A stretch of 64,000 nucleotides of DNA from Thalassia testudinum (GCA_037157565.1 JAZHRO010000003.1:37213001-37277000), one strand, 5' to 3'. Shown: positions 21,185 through 33,945, counted from the first letter of the stretch. Notes: generated by a model not told the origin, from the sequence alone. A program made the numbers and translations.

Positions 21185-22497
21185 GGGATCTGGCTATAAC
21201 TCAACCTCTGCCTCTGAGAATGGTCTAAAGGTCCTTCTAGATGAGGGTTTAATGACCTCCTTCCAAGCATACACTGGAAGGAAGTCAGAAGGATGGGGAA
21301 GAGAAGGAACACTGCAGCACAAAAAATGCAAGCTTGTCCTTAGGTTGGGTAGCCTAAAGGTCTACAGACTCTCAGAATCCGTCTTAAGATTATAGAAAAT
21401 TTACTCTACTTGTATCCAACCAATCCAACCAGTTAGACAGAGGGACTGGGGAGAAGGTTCTTCCTTTAGCTTGCACCTTCGGTTCCTAGTGTACCCCCCA
21501 GCCATGGTCGTTTGACGCTACTCCCCTAGCTAGACATCAGATTGATTAGTATAAGTAGGTTAATCATGAACAATCTCAATCTGGACCCCGAAGAGCAAAT
21601 CAGTCCTTATGGCCAACGTCTAATCAATTTTAGTTAGGCTTGGGATATTTAGTGCTTTCAGAATGTGATGGGCCCTTAATGGGTTGTGCCCTTAATGATT
21701 CGTTGAAAATGTGTGTATGTGCAAAACCAAAAAGTTTTCAAGCAAGATTATTGACAATGAAGTTTTAAGGTTCGAGTCTTGCTTAGTAGCTTTTAGGGTT
21801 CAAATATTAGGTATATTCAACCAAATTTCCAGGAGGCAAACCAAGTTTGAAATCACGAGTTCAAGTATTTTCCTTTATAAATCAAAAAAAATATGAAGTG
21901 CCTGGCTTGACTTAATTTTTTAATCCTGTGGGGTAGCTACAAAATGAATTCCTTTTAGATTAGGTGGTGCAGCCCAAACAATTCAATCAACTAGCCCAGA
22001 TGCACCACCGATTAGGGCACACAAAAAGGTGATTAACCTAGTATGATTTCTACTCTTTTATGTGTTGACTTGGTGTACCAGTTCCACAGGTCAGAATCCC
22101 GATTGAGTAGATAAAAATCAAGTTAGGTTATGTGACTCAAAAGGGTGTATGTAGTGTGTATGTTGATTTGTCCCACAAGAAGTATCTTTTTATTTTTTTT
22201 TTATAATATGCGAGGGTGAGATGAGTGGAGGTGACAAAAAAGACAAGCAAATTCTATCCTAGGGTTTATGCAAACACCTAAGTAGATTAGGTCATGGTTA
22301 TTGATGCGGACAAATGAAATTAGTGGGGGGGGCAATGTGGGGGGCACTTACAAATTACTCTACCCACACTGTACTCCGGTCTACTGTACTCGGATCTCCT
22401 TGCTAGGGTACCTGCAAGATAGTAATCAAAGGCAAGTGGGGTTAATAATAAGTAAATGCCAAGAAACATAGAAGACAAGAAAGCAAATTCCATTGCC
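21185..22497 (-). other. E6 leader
   Basis: Non-coding. Contains the shared leader block at about 21440-21540 (plus strand GAAGGTTCTTCCTTTAGCTTGC...GTGTACCCCCC...GGTCGTTTGACGC), also found in E4, E8 and E12 and weakly in E13. By position it may hold packaging or dimerisation signals. Confidence 0.7.
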
Positions 22498-22515
22498 TCC
22501 CCAGCAATGACGCCA
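22498..22515 (-). other. E6 primer-binding site (tRNA-Asp, degenerate)
   Basis: Plus strand TCCCCAGCAATGACGCCA matches the tRNA-Asp 3' end with three changes; the LTR edge is three bases further. Confidence 0.75.
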
Positions 22516-22518
22516 AAA

Positions 22519-25118
22519 TGATGAATGGGTTTCGGTGAAGTAAAATTAGAGTTAGGAGAACCCGTCATCGTAGTTCGCAAAACACGTTACCAAATACAAT
22601 TTTTAACCAAAACTCCAAGGGAGTCCTAGGTTGAACACAGGGAGGAGACGTTTACTTTCATTGAAATCCACGCTTCGTGTTGTTTCTTTTTGGTGTTTTA
22701 GGGTTTGGTGATTTTTTTTTGGTGTTTTTGTAATAAGAAAACAAGCATGATAACTTCACAAAGTGGAGAAACAAATATGATATATCACAATATCATTCAA
22801 GCGTTTATTACAATATGCTAAAATATAAAAGAGATAGGAGTGAGAAGAAATCTCCCAAATCAGCTGTTTGGCAAGACGACAGCGCTTGGCAGCAACTTAG
22901 ATGAAGGGGGTGAGGTGTGACAGAAGGCGATTCTCGTGCATGTTTTGAAAACAAAAATCTCATCATAGTATAGCACGCGAAAATGCTCGTCAAAAATGAT
23001 TTGTAAAGATAACGAGACTTGAGTCGTAGTTGTTCATCTCTAAGAGGCGTTTATGCAAATTAAAAATCGATCTCTTTCGCTCTACTTGCTTAAAATCGCA
23101 TGGCAGTTTATGGTTATTATCTATTTATGCACGACATGCTTAGTTGTCAGAATATCAGAAATTAAAAGCAGGAAACTTTAATCACACAAAATATATTGCA
23201 ATAAGCTCATGGTGATTCTCAACACATAGCCATATAAATAGAAAAAGATCTTTCATTAATTCATCATGGTGTTTGCAACATGGAACTCGTGGAAAGCTTA
23301 TAGAGGAAAGCTTGAAAACATAAATCTAGCTAACAGAAAACGATCGCATACAGGAATCTATGGGGGGATTTTGCATGCATCATTGGGGGAGAATAAAGAG
23401 CTACACTACTAAGCAGTAATAAAAGCATGTAAACTATGAAGAACTAAGCTACTAATCTAGCAGAAATAAGGGCATTCAGAGTGGTCTCTGATGGCCTTTG
23501 ATTTGGTTGAGAGGAGGAGGGGCAGCCAATGGTGCTTAGGTCGACCCTTGGAGAGAGGTTTGAGAGGTGATCCAGCATCTTGTCATGGAGATGGTAGTGG
23601 CCATGATGAAGCAGCTCGTGGAGGTGGAGTGGAGGTGGATGTAGCTAACCTAAATGGAACCAAGAGTGGATGAATGCCAAGAATGGGATGGGTGCAAATG
23701 GTCACCCCTTAGGTCTTTTTATAGACCTAAGGGAGACTCTCTAGAGAAGTGCAGAACTCTCTAGAGAGGGCTCCAAGAGTGGTCGGCCAAGGTGAGAGAG
23801 AGGTGGTTTTTAGATCCACCATTTGTGGATCTCAAATTTGAATGGCTCTTGGTTGCTAATTTTGGCAACCAAGAGTGGCGCCACCTTGAAGAGGGTTCTA
23901 GAGAACTCTAGATGGGTGTGTGTGCGTGAATGGGTGTGTGTGTGTATGTGTGTGGCCGTGCCCTATGTGGCTAAGTGGTCTAGGTTAGGTCCTAAGGGGT
24001 ATGGGTTGGTGTAGGTTTGAAATTAGGGTTGCAAACCCTAATTGCTAGGGGGAAATGCAATTTAACTTAACACAAGTTTAATTGAATGAGTGTGAACCTA
24101 ATTGAGAGTGAAATAACTCAATTAGGTTGGGCTTAGGTCAATTGGACTCTCACTAAGTCCAATTGGACTTTGTATGGGTTGAAATCCGAGCTCAATTGGA
24201 CTCTATGAGTCCAATTGACTAGGCAATGGTAATTGACTATGATCTAAGTCAATTAGGTTTAGTGAGGACCTAATTAGGTCCTTTAGGAGGTCTAGAGGTG
24301 ATGTACTAGGGTTTGGGTACTTTAATTTAGGTTCCTAGGGGGTTAAAATTGGGTTTAGGGAGCTAGAGATCCAAGATCAAGGCTTGAATCTCAAAATAGG
24401 AACTAGAGAATAGTTCTAGACATTCAATAAAAGTATCAGACAACTTATACTAAAAAATCAGAAGTTCAAACTTCAATTATGGACGTTTAATCAGAGTTAG
24501 GAAGGATTCTAGGTTCTGTCTTGGGTATTCTGGAGAAATTCGACGTCTGACCAAGTGTCTGGACGTCCAATAATACTGCAGAAGTGGGTTTAAGGTGTGA
24601 AGGAGTTGACTAAGGGTTCTGGACATCCTATAACTCATCTGGACATCCAGATAGGGGTTGGAATTAGGGTTTTAAGGTTTCCTAGGGTGTGGTGACCTAA
24701 TCTAAGGGTGAGCTAAGGCTTGGGGAGGCTTCTAAGCTGTCCTAAGGCTAGGATAGACCTAAGTTTTTCATAATTTATTGCTTTATTCCTACTTAGATAG
24801 AATAGCATACCTCAGGCCCTTACATTATTGTCTACTACATCTTATTCTAGGTCTTTCACTCCAGCTCTACTGCAACACCAGTTATCCTTTATTCTTCTAA
24901 TCTGGCTTTAGATCCAGCTTCAGATCTTCCTTCTGATCAGCTTATTACCTGTAATTGGCATAATGCACCTAATTAGTACATTATAGCAATATTTTATGCA
25001 TAGCTAAAAGAAAGTAGTAAAGATACAAATAATGCTTATGCATGCATGAATTACCCTAACTTATGCTAAGTCCTAGCCTAATTTAAGTCAATTAAGACCT
25101 ATGATTACTGCACAATCA
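22519..25118 (-). repeat. E6 5' LTR, also abutting the 3' end of E7
   Basis: On the minus strand it begins TGATTGTGCAGTAATC and ends CCCATTCATCA beside the primer site. On the right it is bounded by a polypurine tract of E7 (25119), so this one LTR has internal sequence on both sides. It contains a TATA box (23716-23723, minus), AATTGGACTC-type short repeats with a perfect 16-bp palindrome (24155-24170), and degenerate GACGTC/GACATC motifs (24485-24660). No conserved ORF. Confidence 0.75.
23716..23723 (-). promoter_or_regulatory. TATA box of E6 LTR
   Basis: Minus strand GGTCTATAAAAAGACC; the flanks AGGTCT/AGACCT form a small inverted repeat around the TATA box. Confidence 0.6.
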
Positions 25119-25748
25119 TACCCCCATGCCTAAATCTTGCTAGTCCCTAGCAAATGTGAATCTAAATTATTCACAAAAGGGTCCCTAAGGGATTGATTAT
25201 TTTATCAAGTGTATGCCTAGAGATTTTTCTCCTTTTTGTTTTCATCCTATGGTATAGAAATCTAGACAATCATGAAAGTGCTGCTACGTAGCTTTTGCAA
25301 TGGATTCGAGTGAAAAACTAATTCACCTCTAAAGCCTGTACTTGACCCCTAATAAAAATTCTAGCGGGATAGGTGGACTTCTTCCCTCGGGGTATTCAAG
25401 ATATTCTACAAATTCCACCCAGCATTAAGCTTGGGTAGAGAATGACTGAGGGATACGGGTGTTTACTTGGTGGCTCACTCTCACTTAGTGCTATATAGAG
25501 ATTAGTACTTCAGAATCTAGATTCTCAGACTATCAAGTAACTCAACTCAAAGAAAGACGAGAAAAACTATGCTCTCTTCTGGTTCCTTTGTATTCATTCT
25601 CTCTTTCTCTTTCTCTTTTTCTTTTCTCTTTTTTTTTCCTTTTTTTTCCTTTTCCTAGAGCTCACAATCTCACCAGATTCACATATATGACCTGTATTTG
25701 GAGGTCTTACTTGTCATTAACACTTTAATTGAGTTTCCAAAACCCTAA
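25119..25748 (-). mobile_element. E7: 3' remnant of a minus-strand element (part 1)
   Basis: Begins (plus strand) TACCCCCATGCC, the complement of polypurine tract GGCATGGGGGTA, followed by GCTAGTCCCTAGC as in the other elements. Non-coding, with a long CT/T tract at 25610-25660. It is interrupted by E8 at TSD CCTAA (25744-25748) and continues at 44019. Confidence 0.75.
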
Positions 25749-26644
25749 TGATCGCATTTTTGCACGATTTGTTAAATTAGGGTTTTAAGTCGTTGCAATG
25801 CACAAAAATGGATTCGCTTTTAAAATTTATATGACCTAGATAGTGGGGTATCTAGGGTCGTCCAAGGAGGTAAGTTTGCAAAAATTAAATCTCTTGCTTG
25901 GAAAATAAATCTCAACTTTCTTTTTGGTCTTTTTGAATATATGGTTTTTATGATTTTTGAAATAAAGGCAACATGCAAGTTTTTGTTGAAAGCTGTAAAA
26001 CAACTAATACCTAATTCAAGAAACCTAACCCTAAGGTGATAGGTAGAGCCTCTCCCTAAGCTCACCCTCGGCACGTGGAGACCTAGAATAATGAGGGAGA
26101 GGGAGTGGAACAAATGCTAGGCAAAAAATTGTAAAAAACTATGCAACAAAAATTGAAAGAAGGCAATTTGAAGTTAAGCAAAATTGTTCACACAAAACCT
26201 ATCGAGGAATGCTTATACTCTACTTGAAAATACAAGAAAAATAAAACACAAATCCTCTAGATAGATGGTGAAGAAGAGGGCTTCTTTCTCCAAGCCAAGT
26301 AGCCCCTTGACTTAAAAAGACAACTCCCTCTTCTCCTTGGCCTAAGATGATCCTCCAAATTATGTCCTCCAAGGTGGTAGCTACCACCTTTCATTTTCCT
26401 CCTCCAAGGGTGAACGTCCACCCTAGGTCCTTCTCCTTTGCCTAGCCATCCTCCTTGAAGTAGAATGCACCTCCTCCTTGGCGTAGCACAAGTTGAAGAA
26501 AGTGGGGGAAGAAGGCACCAAAGGGGCTGGTGATGTGCCCCCTTAATCTTCTTCTCTACTCCTTCTTGTTGGCCATAGGTGTAGGTGGATGTAGGTGGAA
26601 TTAAACACTAATGGAGGATGGGAATTATGTGGTGGTAGGGTAGG

Positions 26645-26654
26645 GTATTTATAG
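26645..26654 (-). promoter_or_regulatory. TATA box of E8 3' LTR
   Basis: Minus strand CTATAAATAC; the 5' LTR has the identical sequence at 41694-41703. A conserved inverted repeat lies 60-120 bp upstream. Confidence 0.65.
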
Positions 26655-26711
26655 GATGGGAAGTAGGGTGGTTATGGTGTTTTTTTGGAGGGAAATGAAG
26701 GGGTGCTTGGA

Positions 26712-26773
26712 TATTTTTGGAGGGAAAAATGGGAGGTAAATGAAGAGGTGCCTTGGTTTTCCCTCCAAAAATA
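26712..26773. repeat. 17-bp perfect inverted repeat upstream of the E8 TATA box
   Basis: TATTTTTGGAGGGAAAA at 26712-26728 and its exact complement at 26757-26773, 28-base loop. The 5' LTR keeps both arms (41761-41777 and 41806-41822). Confidence 0.8.
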
Positions 26774-26947
26774 CCTTCTAGAAGGCATTGATTTTGGAGG
26801 GAAAAAATGGAGGGTGGAGATGGCTGTTGACGGTGGATGTAGGGTGGTGATGGAAGGGATAGTTGGCACCAAAATAAAGTAGGAGTAGGTGGTCTTTTTG
26901 CTGGAGCTTAGGTAGTAGGGTAGTAAGGGTAGTAGGTTTTGCTGCCA

Positions 26948-27630
26948 TGGAGGTGGACTAGCTAAGTTAAGCAGCTTAGCTAGCTTAGTTGCTAGGGAGT
27001 ATAGTTGAAGGCATTTGGAGCTAGGGTTTTTAGGGAGAAGAGCTAGAGGTAGTCATCTTGAGCTGCACTAAAGCTGGTGGCTGCTGAAGAGAGCTGCAAG
27101 GAGCTACCTTAGCTGGCTTAGCTTGTTAGTTCTTTGCTAGCTACTAAGCCAAGCTAAAGCAAGCTGGCTTTTGCTGAAAGGAGCTGAGGTGAGCTGGGTC
27201 TAATGCTCCCAGGGAGGATCAAGTTGGGTAAAGCAGCTAAGGTAGCTTAGCTCAACTGAGTTGAGCTAAGCTGAGTCCCCATCCGCTGGACTTGAGCTTC
27301 CTAAGCTGGAATGAAGTCATCTTTAGCTAGCTGGAGTTGAGTGGAGCTGGATGGAGCTGGACTTGAGCTGGGGTGAACTCCAGTCAACTCAGCTAAGTTA
27401 GCTAGAGCTCCCTATGCACTAATGGGAGATGAGATGAGCTAGAATCAGCTAAGTTGAGCTGGATCTGAGCTGACCTAAGCTAGGGTGATCTAAGATGAGA
27501 TCTCTTAAGCTACCATTCAGCTGAGATGAGCTGAATGGAGTTAAGATGAGCTAACCCTAGTTCAAGTGAGCTGGAATCCAGCTATGGTAAGCTGGATCAA
27601 GCTAAGTTCCAGTTAGTTTGAGCTTCTTCT
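26948..27630. repeat. AGCT-dense low-complexity block in E8 LTR
   Basis: Built of GAGCTG, AAGCTA, TAGCTT-type hexamers. By hand I count about 30 AGCT in 27181-27630, against about two expected by chance. The same block occurs at about 42010-42670 and again at 43274-43800. Confidence 0.85.
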
Positions 27631-27844
27631 TCACCAGTTGCCTACCTGAGTGCTTTGGTTTTGGAGTTATGACAATCTATATATCCCTAACACTCACAAA
27701 AATACATTAAAAAGATAATAAAAAGTGCAATACATGCCTAACCTAATTGATGCCTAAATGCATCCCAAAATCCCATTTGCAGAGCAAAATCCTAGGAGCT
27801 AGGTTTGTTTTAATGCATAAAAATGATGATAAACTGGCATTTTT

Positions 27845-29580
27845 TGAGGAGTCGATTTTTCGCTTTAAAGTCGTTTGCAGTTTTATGTGGTGGAAAAATT
27901 GACTAATCAATATTTAAAAAGAAAAATAACCACTCGCAGAGGAGCGGGTCGTATCCACAGGGGGCAATGATGTATTTAAATTCCCATCACTTAAAAATGT
28001 TCGTAGTTAGTTTGGACAAGAATCAAGCCAGAATTGCCTTCAGATTAAGGTTGAAACAAGAAATAATGCTGAAATAGCAATTATGAGTAACTAGAGGATA
28101 TTTGTCGCAATGCAGAATCAATAAAATATTAATAAAAATTGATAATGGCAGAAAATGTAATTTTTAATGGCCCGATTACTGTAGCAAAATAGGGGATTTT
28201 TTCCCCTTTGGCGTGCATGACGAGGAGTGGACGGTCGGACGCAGGAAGCTCGGAGGAAGTTCCTTGGACCGAGGGCTTCGAAATGGTGGTGGCGGTATGT
28301 CGCGCGACGGCCGGACGACCTCCGACGGAGGTGGCTACAGCCGGTGCTACAGCTGCTGTTGCCGGGCGATGCGCGCGCTACAGGCTGGTGCGCGCTGACT
28401 GGAGGGCGCGGGAGTGCGAGCGGACTGTTGGCGGTGAGGACTGCTGCGCGGGCGGGTGGTCGCGAAGGCTGGAGGTGTGGCAGACAGCTGCAGTGGGTGT
28501 TACAGGAGCGGAAGGAGGGCGTGTGTGGTTGTGCGGGTGCGGCTGCAGGTCTCGCAAAGGTCGGAGGGGGCATGCGGGCGAAGGTTGCAGGTGCGAGGAA
28601 GGTGCTATGGGCGCGGGAGCGTGCGTGTGAGGTTCTACAGGCTTGGGAGGAGGGCGTGCGTGGACTGTTGGGCGTGGGTGTGCAGGTGGTGAGAGCGGGA
28701 GGAAGTGCGGGTTCTTGCATGCGGCTGAAGGTGAAGTGGCGAACGGTGGTTGCTGCTGAGTGGGGGTGGTGGCTTCAGACGTGTGCGCAGGCTGGAGGGC
28801 GTGGGAGGAGGCACTGGAGGTGAAGTGGGCGGATGTGGTTGTGCGGGTGCAGCTGCAGGCGGTGAGAGCAGGTGGCTTTAGACGTCCGAGAAATTTCCCA
28901 GACGTCTTAACTAACTGAGAAGGTGATTGCAGAGTGGCTGCGGCGGTGGTTGTTGGTGACGACGGCGAGGGAGATGCACGCTAAGGTGCTCACGGTAATG
29001 TGGACGAGCTCCGAATGGCGATGTGGCCTATCACACCAGATGCCCACGATGGTGGAGACTCGCAGCCACAGTTGAGGCTGGCAGTGTGGAATGGAAGAGA
29101 GGAGATCTCTCTGCACAGTGGTGGGTCGATGGTGGAGGCCTCCCGAGCTCGGCTGCCTCCCTCCTCCTTTTGTAGTAGCCTGCACAAATTTGAAATCAGC
29201 TGCCCGACCAAATCAAACACATCCGCTCCTCCTTGAATGGGTTCTTCACTGCGGCAGTTGGTGGCGTTGGAGCGGCAGCCAGCCGTTCCTGTAAGAAGAA
29301 TAAAGAAAATAATGTTAAAATATTATGGTCATTTTTATACAGACCCTCAACTTTTATGTTAACGAAAATAATGTACCTAATTGGTTAACTAATTAGATGA
29401 ATGTCATTCTAATCTAGCTCTAAATGCACTTAAAATATGAATGCAATGCATGGATTATGTAATTAAATTAAAAATATGAATTAATCTATTTACATCTTAA
29501 TTTATGCTAAATAAATGTTAGAATTAACCTAATGTCTAGGCACTTAAATACTTAAATAGCCTACAACTATGGGCTAATCA
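27845..29580 (-). repeat. E9 3' LTR
   Basis: Plus view TGAGGAGTCGATTTTTCGC ... GGGCTAATCA. Contains the CGCAGAGGAGCGGGTCGTATCC segment near 27940, a GC-rich block (28300-28870) and the GACGTC inverted repeat at about 28882-28908. Confidence 0.9.
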
Positions 29581-30815
29581 AATACCCCCATGCCTAGTTT
29601 TTGCTAGTCCGTAGCAAAATTAAGCGAACCTAGCATTCCAAGTAGACTAGTCAACCCACTTGGTATTCCTTCAGAAGCATATTAAGTTCAGACTCTAGAC
29701 CCAAGGTTCCTAAGTAGTTGCTAAGTTACAGACTAGGTCGGCTAAAGACGAGTTGCAGGCACAAGTTTCCCTAATTTCTAACTCTACCCTAAAGTTTATT
29801 GGTCCCTGAGATTAAAGCATTCGTGCTTGTGCAATGGTCTGAGTTATTTAAGTTAAGGAAAATTCTTTTTATATATATATATATTTTTTTTTTTTTTTGT
29901 TTGATTCTTCTATGTCTAACCTCAGATCAGCTATCAACACGATCTGTGTCGTCTTCATTGTCCCCATTACCATACCTCGAAGGGTGCCTGGCTTTCGATG
30001 CTTCGAGATAGCACCGCCCATAACGACCCCAAGAACTCCTGGCAATCAACACTTCGAGATAGTATCGCCCATGGATTTCTTAAGCAAATTCAGGCCTATG
30101 GCAATCGGCACTTCGAGATAGGGCCGCCCATGGTACCTGAACCGTACAATGCGCTTACATGCCCCTAGTAGGATGGATATCCTAAGAGACAAGCATTTAG
30201 GAGGTAATATGTTATCATCGCATCCTCAAGGTGAGTATATACTAAACCTCTCCTGCGGCAGGAACTCTTCCAATCAAAATGTGTTTTCAAGCCTCTCCTA
30301 AGTCAAAACTAAGAGAACCAAATCTCTTTTCAGAAAGACAGAAATTAAGTTAATTACTAGACCATGTGTGTGAAATTTGGATGCTTGGGTTGCAAGGACC
30401 TGTAAACCAAAAGGTAGAATAAGACTCCAGGTACTACCCCACCTTTTAACTCAAACCCTAGCTTCCCTTCCTCAACCTCTTGAGGAATGGTCCACAACTT
30501 AACTCCTACTTAAGTTTTTAAGTCCACAAAGGACCCTAAAGGTCTAAAGCTAGTAGCTCATTTAGATTCTAAAGTTTGACCCTAGAATTAACTTAATCTA
30601 CCCTAGAGTTCTGATTTGCTTAAGACTGCAAGATCTAGCCAGTTAAGCTTAAAACTCTTTTTTTTTTTATGCAAATGTATGCAATGAATGCACTATGCTA
30701 TGTATATCCCCAAGTACACCCCCCCATGCCTAAAATATGCAATGTCCTCATTGCATAGAAGGATATTACCTGGGTCAGAGCTGGGCTGAATAGCCAAAGA
30801 ACCTGCAAATCAGGT
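29581..30815 (-). other. E9 3' untranslated region, polypurine tracts and tandem repeat
   Basis: Terminal polypurine tract at 29584-29597, three-copy repeat with CTTCGAGATAG...CGCCCAT at about 29990-30133, and an internal polypurine-like box at 30717-30757. All are collinear with E2. Confidence 0.85.
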
Positions 30816-32692
30816 TCAAGAATTACAGAAATAGGCCAAAAAAAGTGAGCAAAGCAATGTTGGCCTAGAAAATAGGTAACCTAGGATGTTGGCTAGCTGA
30901 TGATGAATCCCGATAGCAAATGCTCGCCCAACTAAGATGGGAATGAAATCTTCCCAGGTCACCAAAGGAGGTTCTAAAGGATAAACAGGTATAACAACCT
31001 CCAAAGGGGTAGGGGGAGGACAAGGATCCTCCAAAAAGAATGGGGAAGGAATGGTGCAGAGATAAACCCCCAGGGTAATGGACTGACTAAAGAAATCATC
31101 AATCCATACCCGATACTCCATTATGGGAAATATTGGTTTGTTAAGCCCCCTGGTCAGAACAAAAGTGAGTAATTCTCTAAGGCAAGGATCGTCTAGGGTG
31201 TCCAAGTTACGAGGTTGTGGGATGGCCATAAGATTTAGGTTGGGTTTAATCAGCTCGGTGTCCATCCGTAACACTCTTTCTAAATCCTCAATTTCATCCC
31301 TAGCATTCCTAGCACCATCACATGTATCTTCCTGCTCTTCATCAGGAGTCACAATTTTGCTTTCAGATATAAGCGTATCAGAGGGTGACTTCAAAATGAA
31401 TGAAGGCAGGTTGGAAGCAACAGACCTAGGGATTATCCTATCAATGTCATCCCCGGGTTTTTGTTCTTTACTCAAATCTTCCCCGGAGTCTATATGTGAA
31501 TCCACATAAATCTTAGAAATTGCTTCCAAATTTTCCATCGTTTCATCATGAGGAGAAATATCATCAATGGGTGTGCTAAGGAAACCTAATTTGGTCAAAT
31601 TTGTGACATCCTCAGGGGCTAACTCTTCAAATAAGACATACTCACCCTTAGTGTCACTCCAAATCTTGAATGTAGGTTCCTCATATAATTCGTCTTTCTC
31701 CTCATCACACAATTCATCATATACCCGAGGTCTAGAATCATTTAATATCTCAGCAGATCCCCTAGGGTGCTCTATCTGAGGTAAATGGTTTACACTGGTA
31801 ACATCAGACTCCTCAGATAGGTCAATTTCTTTAGGGTTAGGTTCCCTAAGGGTGGGTTTGAGTTCCATATCGTGATCAGAAGGGAGGGTAGGATTAACAA
31901 CATGACTTTGACCCACTTCATCAAATGTCACGAAAATACTATCATCTAGGTCGAGGTCTTCCAATGGTACCATCATTCCCTTCTTTTGACTCCAATATAA
32001 TTCAGGTGGACACTCAACCTTATCATCATCTTCCTCGGGTTGCCACCTTTCTTCATCCAATGCATAGCTACTTTCATGTGTATTTCCTCCCACCTAAGGT
32101 GTGGATCTCTCAAGGAAGTGTCATCTAATGGGGAGGTTTCAAAATTGATCCTCGAAAAGTAGCTATTCTCCCCAGAATTTCCCTCCAACTTAAAGTGTAG
32201 CTCTCCCACGGGAGATGCATCTATTGTAGAGGGGTGTACGTCATCCTCAATGGGGTAGATTGGGTGGCTAATTTCATCTCTTTCTTGTTGGCCAGCTCTC
32301 GAAGTTTCTCCTAACAATTCAATCATTTTGTTTTGCATTTTCTGTATTTCCATCTTCAAAGAGGAGAGGTCATTTCTATCATGAGAGAAGTCAGGCTCAG
32401 GCTTATTTTACCCAGGAGTGTTTTTCCAACCATTATAATTTTTCAGGGAGGGTGGGTTGGGTATTTCTATGGTATGTGGGATATTGGGCAAAGCAAATCC
32501 CTCTCCTAGGTTCTGCTCACTGATTTGGGGCTTAACCAGGCCAATATTCCTATAATAGGAGTAAAACGGATCCCAATGATTGTCATTATGTCCATCAAGG
32601 AATAGACAATCTCGACGTCTGGGATCGAAGGATGCAGAGTGGGGGTGAGGGTGTGGGCAAGATGTGAAAGGATGAAAATCAATGTGGTCCAT
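30816..32692 (-). pseudogene. Broken copy of the E2-type unknown acidic protein
   Basis: Same start (MDHIDFHPFTSCPHPHPHS) and sequence as the 665-aa ORF of E2. Broken by an in-frame stop at about 32408, a one-base loss in a T-run near 32085 (TATTTCC against TATTTTCC in E2), and a frame change near 30838 that alters the C-terminus. Both internal duplications are still visible. Comparison of the two copies is the best available test of whether this protein was under selection. Confidence 0.85.
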
Positions 32693-33927
32693 CCTAACTC
32701 ACACCTCAATCAGAATTCCCCAAGCAAAACACAATTCAAAAAGGACCTTTTAGGTCTTTCCCAATTTAGGCTTTTGATTTTAAGTCAGATTGCAGGTGAC
32801 AATACAATTTGTTCAATCAATTTACGTGCCTATTGTCGACCTTCGGCTCACCTAAGAAGACCTAGTTGGAGCTTAGGTGTTCTTTCCTAAATCTCAAATG
32901 GTCAAGTAAATCCAAAGACGGAAGATCGAGGGATGCAAGTAGGCCTAAGCCTTCCTTTGAAGCTGTGCTTTCGCGGTGCTTCTCAACTACCCCCAAAAAT
33001 CCGTGACAGGATATCCCCCTCTTTGGATTTAGAAAACCTTTGATCTCAAGTTCCGAACACTTCAAAATCCAACGATAGGAGGGCTCTTGTCCTAGTATTT
33101 CCAAACCTAAGGAGTGTCTAGAAGCGTGCCGTGGTGCAAGTGAAATAAGTGTGCATACACCATAAAAGATTTTGAATTTTGAATCGCACGCCAAGTTTGA
33201 AAATCAAATCCTTGGTTTTTAAAATGTCCCTCCTTTAATTAGTCCTTTTTCTAGAAAATATGAGACCACTTGTTAGATTTATTCAGTATAGATTAGGTGG
33301 TCTTCGCATTAAGTCCTAATGCAATGCGTGATCAAGAATAGGATGCAAAGTAAGAAAATGCGTACCTTGCTTCCAGCAATCAATGATGCAAGAATGTACG
33401 CAATGCAGAGAAATAAATCTAGAGGCTGCTCATACTGACCTAAATGGTTCATCCTAGGGCAGGCAGCTTCTAGCAGGCAGCTCATTTTTTTTATTTTTTT
33501 TATTTTTAAACTGCTTATGCACAAGAAAATAAAAGTAATCAATAAACTAAAAACCTAAATCTAAAGAAAAGGGAACAAGCTCCCAAAAATTACCCAACAT
33601 GGGCCCAAAACAAAATCAGGGAACAAACCCCTCAAAATATACCCTAGAACAAGGGTTTCAAATCAAATGCAATGAAAAATTAAATCTAAAGTCTTAATTC
33701 TATTAGACTAGCGACTAAATATACAATGATGTCCTTCGCATCCTCGTCCTTCTCCTTTCTAAAATAGCTCGTCCAATTCTCCTCTGGCGACGTCAAGGGT
33801 CGCCTCACACACTAGCTGATTCTTGCACAAATTTCTCGCACAGAAGAGAAAATAATAAATGGTCAAATCACTGTGCAATTGACAGATAATCAAAATAAAA
33901 TCAGACGAAATTATTGTGTCCGTTGCC
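32693..33927 (-). other. E9 leader
   Basis: Non-coding, collinear with the E2 leader 5858-7096, including T-tracts near 33485-33510. Confidence 0.75.
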
Positions 33928-33945
33928 TCCCCGGCAACGGTGCCA
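33928..33945 (-). other. E9 primer-binding site (tRNA-Asp)
   Basis: Plus strand TCCCCGGCAACGGTGCCA, one change from the tRNA-Asp 3' end, two bases from the LTR edge. Confidence 0.9.

Larger units (their letters stand above)
18039..25118 (-). mobile_element. E6: 5' half of an Athila-type Ty3/gypsy element (gag, protease, start of RT)
   Basis: Minus-strand order: LTR 22519-25118, tRNA-Asp-like primer site 22498-22515, leader, gag (21184 down), protease, RT start. RT is cut at 18039 by E4; the rest lies beyond the left edge. This is the only element in the window with visible RT, and so the only sign of an autonomous partner. All frames are broken by stops and shifts. Confidence 0.9.
25749..27844 (-). 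repeat. E8 3' LTR (interrupted by E9 at its last bases)
   Basis: Starts TGATCGCATTTTTGCACG (plus view), aligned with 40801-42874. Contains the minus-strand GACC..box near 25855, a TATA box (26645-26654), a 17-bp inverted repeat (26712-26728 with 26757-26773) and an AGCT-dense block (26948-27630). The LTR end TTTATCA is completed at 35703-35709 after E9. Confidence 0.9.
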
